From Streptomyces sp. ISL-100 (GTDB lineage Bacteria > Actinomycetota > Actinomycetes > Streptomycetales > Streptomycetaceae), in the NCBI RefSeq assembly GCF_018614615.1, contig NZ_JAGGOK010000071.1, forward strand, positions 27,747 through 91,746: a stretch of 64,000 nucleotides of DNA. Reading direction: 5' to 3'. The notes under the pieces were generated by a model, which ran no database searches, was not told the origin of the DNA, and saw only the letters and a program-made list of their open reading frames with translations. Made by a program: the position numbers and the translations under genes. How positions within the stretch are numbered: position 1 is the stretch's first letter; every line of letters begins with the position of its first letter. Below, one piece after another: positions 59,032-64,000 of the stretch.

Positions 59032-60837
59032 CTACGCGGCCATGTCCTCGGCCTCGGCATCCTCGGCGGGGGGTTCGGCCCAAGCGATATCCACGCGGGG
59101 GCCGATGATGGCTTTCTTTCCGGGGGCGGAACCGATGACGTTGGACTTACGCACTGTGATGCGGTCAACGAATAGCCGGATGAGTTCGCGCCGGTCGTCA
59201 ATGCTGGCCTTGGCCCACCATGTCCCCTCCCCGATGGGGTCGCCGTCCAAACCATCCTCCCGCGCTGTCCATTCAGCGATGGGGAGGACGGGCGTTGCGC
59301 TCTCGTCCAACTCGGCTAGCCGCTCCTCGGCCGCCTCCATTCGCATGGACGCTTCCGCCTCGGCACTGAGGAACGCGCGCCGTCCGATCTTGCCTGAGTA
59401 GCCACCGGCCTTACGGTCCTCGTACAGCTCCTTTAGTGCCCGCACAGCGTCCGCCCTCTCTGCGAGCAATTCGGAGCGCTCACCGGCCCGTTCAGGGGCC
59501 TCATGGAGCACACCCCACCGGCGCGCGGCCTCGGCCATGATGTCGCCGGTTTCGGGGTCGTCCTCGGCGGTCGTGATGAGTGCGAACACCCGACGCGTCA
59601 CGTAGTCGTCAAGGCCAATCATGTTGATGGTTACGGTGCCGTCGTGCTGGCCCGGCTTGATCTTGTTTCCGCGCTTGCAGTGGTACGACGACTTGGAAGG
59701 GTTGGCCAATTTCCGGTGACCGACCATCACGTTGGCGCACTCGCACCAAAGGCGATCCATTGCGGTAAGTAGCGCTTGCTCGGCGCTGCGAGTCTGGCCC
59801 TTACCTCGGCCGGTAGCGTCTAGGCCGGGCTGGATTTTCCACCACTGAGCGGGCGGGATGATCGCTCCGCACTCAAGCTCAATCGGCCGCATGGTCACGG
59901 GGTCGCGCTTGATCCTGTAGCCGGTCACCTTGCCCGCATCGTTCTTGATCGGGTCTCGGTCGAATCCGGCAATCAGCGGGTCGCGCAACATGCGCTTGAG
60001 GGCCGCCGGGTCCCATTCGCTATCGGCCGTCTTCTTGCCCACGATTTGGCCGCGCGTCGGCACCTTGGACTCACGGAAGCCAACGCAGATGCCGTTTAGC
60101 GATCCGGCCCGGTTGCCCTCTCCTCGGCGGTTCTGTGTCGTTCCGCCCATGTCGGCCTCAAACAGATTGGCCGCTTGGCGCAATACGTCGCCCTCGGTCT
60201 TGAAGGGGCCGGAAAGTTTGGTGCGGGCATGGCGCAGCTTCTGAATAACGATGATCTGCTTGGGGTTGTCGGGGTTGGGAACCTCAACCGGGTACAGCTC
60301 GAAACCGTACGGCGGCTTACCCATGAACCCACCCAGACGCTTAGCCATGCTGTGCGCGCCGCTGACGGCCCGGCTCTTGTTCTTGCTCTCGTTGTGGGCA
60401 GCGTCAAGGCTCATCATGAGGTGGATCAAGTCCATAAGGTTTCCCTTACGGAAAGTCCCCTCCGAGGTGGACACGATGACCACACCGAGGTTCAACAACT
60501 CCGAGACAATCGGGATTGCGTCCATGACCTCAAGGCGAGAGAACCGGCTCACATAGTCAACGATGATCATGTTGACTTGGCCCCTGCGGCACGCGGTTAG
60601 CAGTCGCTCGAATTCCGGCCGCTCCTTATCGGACCGAAAAGCGGACGTGCCGAGTGCTTCCGAGAAATGACCGACCCATACAATGTCCTCGCCAGCGCTG
60701 GCCCTGCGTTCCGCCTCGGCCCGGTTGTTGGCTCGCTGTACGGCGGGGGATGTGGCGCTCTGGTTCTTTCGCGCCTCGGACTGCCTGTCATAGCCTGCCG
60801 CGTGGTATGCCATGCCGGTCACTCGCTCCGTGGTCAT
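59032..60837 (-). CDS. int: phiC31-like large serine integrase
   Basis: 601 aa (phiC31 integrase about 605). The catalytic domain has GYDRQS with nucleophile Ser about residue 20, VGHFSEALGTSAF, and VDYVSRFSRLEVMDAIP, all very close to phiC31 Int. The recombinase domain carries GFELYPV and DPLIAGFDRD, and the zinc domain has LWCECANVMVG with later YHCKRGNK. The coiled-coil region (SAEAEASMRMEAAEERLAELDES) is conserved. Start ATG 60837 gives the family length. It lies just inside the right end, next to attR, as usual, and has its own terminator. Confidence 0.95.
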   Translation of the reverse strand: MTTERVTGMAYHAAGYDRQSEARKNQSATSPAVQRANNRAEAERRASAGEDIVWVGHFSEALGTSAFRSDKERPEFERLLTACRRGQVNMIIVDYVSRFSRLEVMDAIPIVSELLNLGVVIVSTSEGTFRKGNLMDLIHLMMSLDAAHNESKNKSRAVSGAHSMAKRLGGFMGKPPYGFELYPVEVPNPDNPKQIIVIQKLRHARTKLSGPFKTEGDVLRQAANLFEADMGGTTQNRRGEGNRAGSLNGICVGFRESKVPTRGQIVGKKTADSEWDPAALKRMLRDPLIAGFDRDPIKNDAGKVTGYRIKRDPVTMRPIELECGAIIPPAQWWKIQPGLDATGRGKGQTRSAEQALLTAMDRLWCECANVMVGHRKLANPSKSSYHCKRGNKIKPGQHDGTVTINMIGLDDYVTRRVFALITTAEDDPETGDIMAEAARRWGVLHEAPERAGERSELLAERADAVRALKELYEDRKAGGYSGKIGRRAFLSAEAEASMRMEAAEERLAELDESATPVLPIAEWTAREDGLDGDPIGEGTWWAKASIDDRRELIRLFVDRITVRKSNVIGSAPGKKAIIGPRVDIAWAEPPAEDAEAEDMAA

Positions 60838-60854
60838 GGGGGGAATTTAGCTCC

Positions 60855-60873
60855 CCCAACTGGGTTTAGGCAA
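60855..60873. other. attR of the element
   Basis: Element arm CCCAACTG (60855-60862), spacer, core GGCAA (60869-60873), then lon sequence GACGTCCCTCGGCG. The arm is the inverted partner of CAGTTGGG in attL. Confidence 0.85.
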
Positions 60874-62164
60874 GACGTCCCTCGGCGAGTCCGTCGCGCA
60901 CGCCATGGGCCGCAAGTTCGTACGGGTCGCGCTCGGCGGCGTACGCGACGAGGCGGAGATCCGCGGACACCGTCGTACGTACGTGGGGGCTCGTCCGGGG
61001 CGGATCGTGCGCGCCATCAAGGAAGCCGGGTCGATGAACCCCGTCGTCCTCCTGGACGAGATCGACAAGGTCGGCTCCGATTTCCGCGGCGACCCGGCCG
61101 CCGCGCTGCTCGAAGTCCTCGACCCCGCCCAGAACCACACCTTCCGCGACCACTACCTGGAGGTTGAGCTCGACCTCTCCGACGTCGTCTTCCTCGCCAC
61201 CGCCAACGTCCTGGAGGCCATCCCCGAGGCCCTGCTCGACCGCATGGAGCTGGTCAGGCTCGACGGCTACACGGAGGACGAAAAGGTAGTCATCGCCCGC
61301 GACCACCTGCTGCCGCGCCAGCTGGAGCGGTCCGGACTGGAGCCCGGCGAGGTGACCCTCGACGACTCCGCGCTGCGCAAGCTGGCGGGTGAGTACACCC
61401 GTGAGGCGGGCGTACGGAACCTGGAGCGGTCGGTGGCACGCCTCCTGCGCAAGGTGGCGGCCCAGCACGAGCTCGGCGAGCAGAAGCTCCCGCTCACGAT
61501 CACGGACGGTGACCTCCGTGCTCTGATCGGCCGGCCCCACCACGTCCCCGAGTCCGCCCAGGACCCGTCGGAGCGCCGTACGGCCGTTCCCGGCGTGGCC
61601 ACGGGACTCGCGGTCACGGGTGCGGGCGGCGACGTCCTCTTCGTCGAGGCGTCCCTCGCCGACGAGGAGACGGGTGGCGCGGGGCTGACCCTCACCGGCC
61701 AGCTGGGCGACGTCATGAAGGAGTCGGCCCAGATCGCGCTCTCCTTCCTCCGCTCGCACGGCGCGGAGCTGGAGCTGCCGGTAGCGGACCTGAAGGACCG
61801 GAGCGTACACATCCACTTCCCGGCGGGCGCGGTACCGAAGGACGGTCCGAGCGCGGGCATCACGATGACCACGGCCCTCGCGTCGCTGCTGTCCGGGCGG
61901 CTGGTCCGTACGGACGTGGCCATGACGGGCGAGGTCTCCCTGACCGGACGCGTCCTGCCGATCGGCGGCCTGAAGCAGAAGCTGCTGGCGGCACACCGGG
62001 CGGGTACGACGACGGTCGTGATCCCGAAGCGGAACGAGGCCGACCTGGATGACGTACCGGCCGAGATCCTCGACAAGCTGGAGATCCACCCGGTGACGGA
62101 CGTCCGCCAGGTCCTGGAGATCGCGCTGGCTCCGGCAGAAGTACGGGTGCCGGCGGCGGCGTGA
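60869..62164 (+). pseudogene. lon: Lon protease, C-terminal part (AAA+ and peptidase)
   Basis: Frame runs from GKTSLGESVAHAMGRKFVRV through the AAA+ domain (Walker B PVVLLDEIDKVG, sensor FLATANVLEAIPEAL) to the S16 peptidase: Ser in PKDGPSAGITMT and Lys in GGLKQKLLAAH, so the dyad is intact. It ends in an Ala-rich tail. No native start lies upstream, as the element supplies the preceding bases with a stop (TAG) before it. Joined with the left part it would complete Lon, except for the two N-terminal frameshifts. Confidence 0.93.
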
Positions 62165-62359
62165 CGGACGTCGCCGGTGGCCCGGCTGTGGCGGCCCCCC
62201 TGCTCCTCTCAGCCGACTCTCGGCCGAGCGGACGGGGGGCTTCCGCGCGTGGGGCTTCCGCGCGAAAGGGCAAGTAATCGGATACAACGGAGGTAGGGCG
62301 CGAACGGCGGGCGAAGGTGACGGCGACAGCGACGGCGACAGTGAGGGCGAGGTGGCGGC

Positions 62360-62896
62360 ATGGGCGTTCCTGAGCGGCTCACGGTGGCCGTCGGCCTTCT
62401 CGAGCTACGTCCCGAAGACCGCGTACTGGAGATCGGCTGCGGGCGCGGTGTCGCCGCCGGGCTGATCCTGGAACGTCTGCCGCGCGGCGAGTACGTGGGG
62501 CTGGACCGCTCAGAGGTGGCCGTCGCGGCCGCGAGCGAGCGCAATGCCGAGGCCGTGTCCGGGGGCCGGGCCACGTTCGTCCACACCGCGCTCGCCGACG
62601 CGGACCCCGAAGCGCTCGGCCGCTTCGACAAGATCCTCGCGGTCGACGTCAACGTCTTCTGGACCGGACCGGCCACGCAAGAGCTGGAGCTCGTCACCCG
62701 TCTGCTACACCCGTCGGGCAGCCTGGTGCTCTGTTACGTTCCGTCGGATCCGGCGCAGGTCGCCAAGGCGAAGGGCCTGCTGCTTACGCACCTGAGCGAC
62801 GCCGGGTTCATCGCCACCGCGACGACGCACGCGCTCGCGGACGACGCGTCCTTGCTGGCGGTGGTCGGGGCGGTCGCACAGCTGCCGGGGGGCTGA
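62360..62896 (+). CDS. Class I SAM-dependent methyltransferase
   Basis: 178 aa from ATG 62360 with GAGG upstream. Motif I is VLEIGCGRGVAAGLIL, motif II region YVGLDRSEVAVAAASERN, then DKILAVDVNVFW. Compact methyltransferase 11/25-like domain; substrate unknown. A repeated GACGGCGACAGC tract lies in the leader (about 62315-62345). Confidence 0.85.
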   Translation: MGVPERLTVAVGLLELRPEDRVLEIGCGRGVAAGLILERLPRGEYVGLDRSEVAVAAASERNAEAVSGGRATFVHTALADADPEALGRFDKILAVDVNVFWTGPATQELELVTRLLHPSGSLVLCYVPSDPAQVAKAKGLLLTHLSDAGFIATATTHALADDASLLAVVGAVAQLPGG

Positions 62897-62973
62897 CGGC
62901 TGCCGCACCGGTCCCGCGGTGGCCGCGGGACCGGGTTCGGCCGGTCAGCTGTCAGCCGCCAGTCGTCGGCCGG

Positions 62974-63837
62974 TCAGCCGTAGGCGAGGGCCTGTACGCG
63001 GTCGAGGGCACCGTTGAACTTGTTGTGGTCGCCGACTATCGGGCCTGTGGAGGTGTACTGCCACATGGTCTGTACGCCCCAGCCGGGCGGGAGTTCGCCC
63101 ACGGTCGTGTTGTACCGGGCGATCCACAGCGGGTTGACGGAGCCGAAGCCGGCGTAGTTGCCGGTGCAGGTCTTCCACCAGCTGGTCGCCGTGTAGATGA
63201 CGGCGTCACGGCCGGTGCGGGCCTTGTAGGTGTTGAGGAAGTCGCGGATCCAGGCGACCATCCCGCTCTGCGTCTTGCCGTAGCACTGCGCGCCGTAGGG
63301 GTTCCACTCGATGTCGAGCGCACCGGGCAGCGTCCTGCCGTCGCGCGACCACCCGCCGCCGTTGTCCACGAAGTAGTTGGCCTGGTTGGCGCCGGTGGAG
63401 TCGTTCGGTGTCGCGAAGTGATACGCGCCGCGGATCATGCCGACGTTGTACGAGCCGTTGTACTGCTGCCCGAAGTAGGGGTTCTTGTAGTAGTTCCCCT
63501 CGGTGGCCTTCACGTAGGCCCACTTCACGCCGCTCGTCCACAGGGATGCCCAGTTGACGTTGCCCTGGTGGCTGCTGACGTCCACGCCCTCGGTCTGGGT
63601 GACGCGGGTGTCGCGCGGCAGGCCGCCCTGGCCGTCGTGCTTGATGACGCCCATGCCCATGTGGGCGGAGCCCGGTTCAGGCTTCTTGGCGGCGGCGGCG
63701 GCGGCGGTCGCGGTGGCGGTGGCGGTGGCCGCACCCGGGAGGGTCACGACGAGGACGAGCGCGGAGAGGAAGGAGAGGAGAATCCCGGCCGCCGCGGTGT
63801 GCGGGCGGCGGGCCGTTCCGGATCTGTGCACGGGCAT
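62974..63837 (-). CDS. Secreted GH25 lysozyme
   Basis: 287 aa from ATG 63837 (GGAGG upstream). A signal peptide with a hydrophobic core runs to about residue 45, followed by an Ala/Thr-rich stretch. The GH25 core shows GVDVSSHQGNVNW (substrate Asp), WAYVKATEG, YNVGMIRGAYHFA and ALDIEWNPYG (catalytic D-x-E). It cleaves peptidoglycan outside the cell. No cell-wall-binding repeats are present. Confidence 0.92.
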   Translation of the reverse strand: MPVHRSGTARRPHTAAAGILLSFLSALVLVVTLPGAATATATATAAAAAAKKPEPGSAHMGMGVIKHDGQGGLPRDTRVTQTEGVDVSSHQGNVNWASLWTSGVKWAYVKATEGNYYKNPYFGQQYNGSYNVGMIRGAYHFATPNDSTGANQANYFVDNGGGWSRDGRTLPGALDIEWNPYGAQCYGKTQSGMVAWIRDFLNTYKARTGRDAVIYTATSWWKTCTGNYAGFGSVNPLWIARYNTTVGELPPGWGVQTMWQYTSTGPIVGDHNKFNGALDRVQALAYG

Positions 63838-64000
63838 TGCGTGCCTCCGAAAGGCTCGGTGGGGGATACAGAACAGGTCTGGGGCGACCTGTCGACAAAG
63901 CCACTGGTGTGGGCATGTCACGCATGAAGCTACGCACGTAGACAGGGGGTGCGGAAGAGGGGCCGGGTGCCGCCGTTGGTCTACCTCTGATCTTGGCCAG
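63838..64000. other. Terminal intergenic stretch
   Basis: 163 bases upstream of the GH25 gene, presumably its promoter; no gene seen. A GTACG/CGTAC-containing patch lies near 63935. Confidence 0.4.

Larger units (their letters stand above)
51815..60873. mobile_element. lon-integrated element with phiC31-like integrase and capsid genes, 9,054 bp
   Basis: The ends are defined by the 5-bp repeat GGCAA (51815-51819 and 60869-60873). Removing one copy with the DNA between restores the Lon Walker A codons GVGKTSLG. The base composition is less GC-rich than the flanks. Inside, in leftward order from the right end: serine integrase, small GTG-start gene, phased repeat array, Cys-rich proteins, a capsid-type operon, then a repressor with several small genes. 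No portal, terminase, tail, lysin, replication initiator, or conjugation gene (TraB, RepSA) is recognised, so it is neither a complete prophage nor a typical AICE. Confidence 0.88.

Noticed and set aside
51815..60873. AICE-type conjugative element
   Set aside because: There is no TraB-like translocase, RepSA or Spd protein; the integrase is a phage-type serine recombinase.

Overview
The window is a high-GC Streptomyces-type chromosome segment. Evidence: strong GC3 bias throughout, many GTG and TTG starts, GGAGG-type ribosome sites, and recognisable actinobacterial genes such as Ni-superoxide dismutase, the fused 2-oxoglutarate decarboxylase kgd, NAD-malic enzyme, and SAV_2336, CGNR and DUF6104 family proteins. 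The exception is about 51.8-60.9 kb, where base composition is visibly less GC-rich and nearly every gene is on the minus strand.

Layout. 1-12.8 kb: a secreted HNH-type protein (cut by the window edge), a delta-60 repeat/RTX secreted protein, a frameshifted ATP-grasp gene, DUF5753/DUF6087 regulators, a graspetide (ATP-grasp RiPP) locus tgmA-tgmB-tgmC with frameshifted tgmB, its likely regulators, a Nudix hydrolase, sodN/sodX, a CGNR regulator and a methyltransferase. 12.8-24.2 kb: a polar amino-acid ABC transporter, malic enzyme, a zinc-free-type MDR oxidoreductase, a secreted GH5 enzyme, an HTH/ClpN pair, a DUF4097-PadR pair with its operator, and DUF6104. 24.3-36.1 kb: a contiguous plus-strand conflict-type island: Trypco1 protein, trypsin-VMAP-C protease, MoxR AAA+ ATPase, SAV_2336/TPR protein, a tiny FxsA-like peptide, an HExxH peptide beta-hydroxylase and a TIR-NB-ARC-TPR protein. 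36.2-50.5 kb: kgd, a two-component system, a spermidine-synthase-like protein, a coupled ECF sigma/anti-sigma/ABC operon, a MarR regulator, a lipoprotein/DUF3626/GNAT operon. 50.7-62.2 kb: the lon protease gene, split inside its Walker A codons by a 9,054-bp integrated element. 62.3-64 kb: a methyltransferase and a secreted GH25 lysozyme.

The integrated element is the most unusual part. A phiC31-like large serine integrase lies just inside the right end. The two ends rejoin to give an attP that closely resembles phiC31 attP, with the same 8-bp arms and the same 20-bp spacing, but the target is lon. The element carries a P22-type major capsid protein, a scaffold-like coiled-coil protein and a MuF/VG15 minor head protein. 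I see no portal, terminase, tail, lysis, replication or conjugation gene. It also has a repressor with two matching palindromic operators, a helically phased six-copy repeat array, and a repeated motif-plus-hairpin module ahead of two genes. It is best read as a candidate capsid-encoding phage satellite, or as a drastically reduced prophage. Lon is independently damaged by two N-terminal frameshifts, so excision alone would not restore full-length Lon.

Frameshifts interrupt four otherwise well-conserved reading frames (3158-3980, tgmB, and twice in lon). Whether they are real decay or assembly error cannot be settled from the sequence alone.
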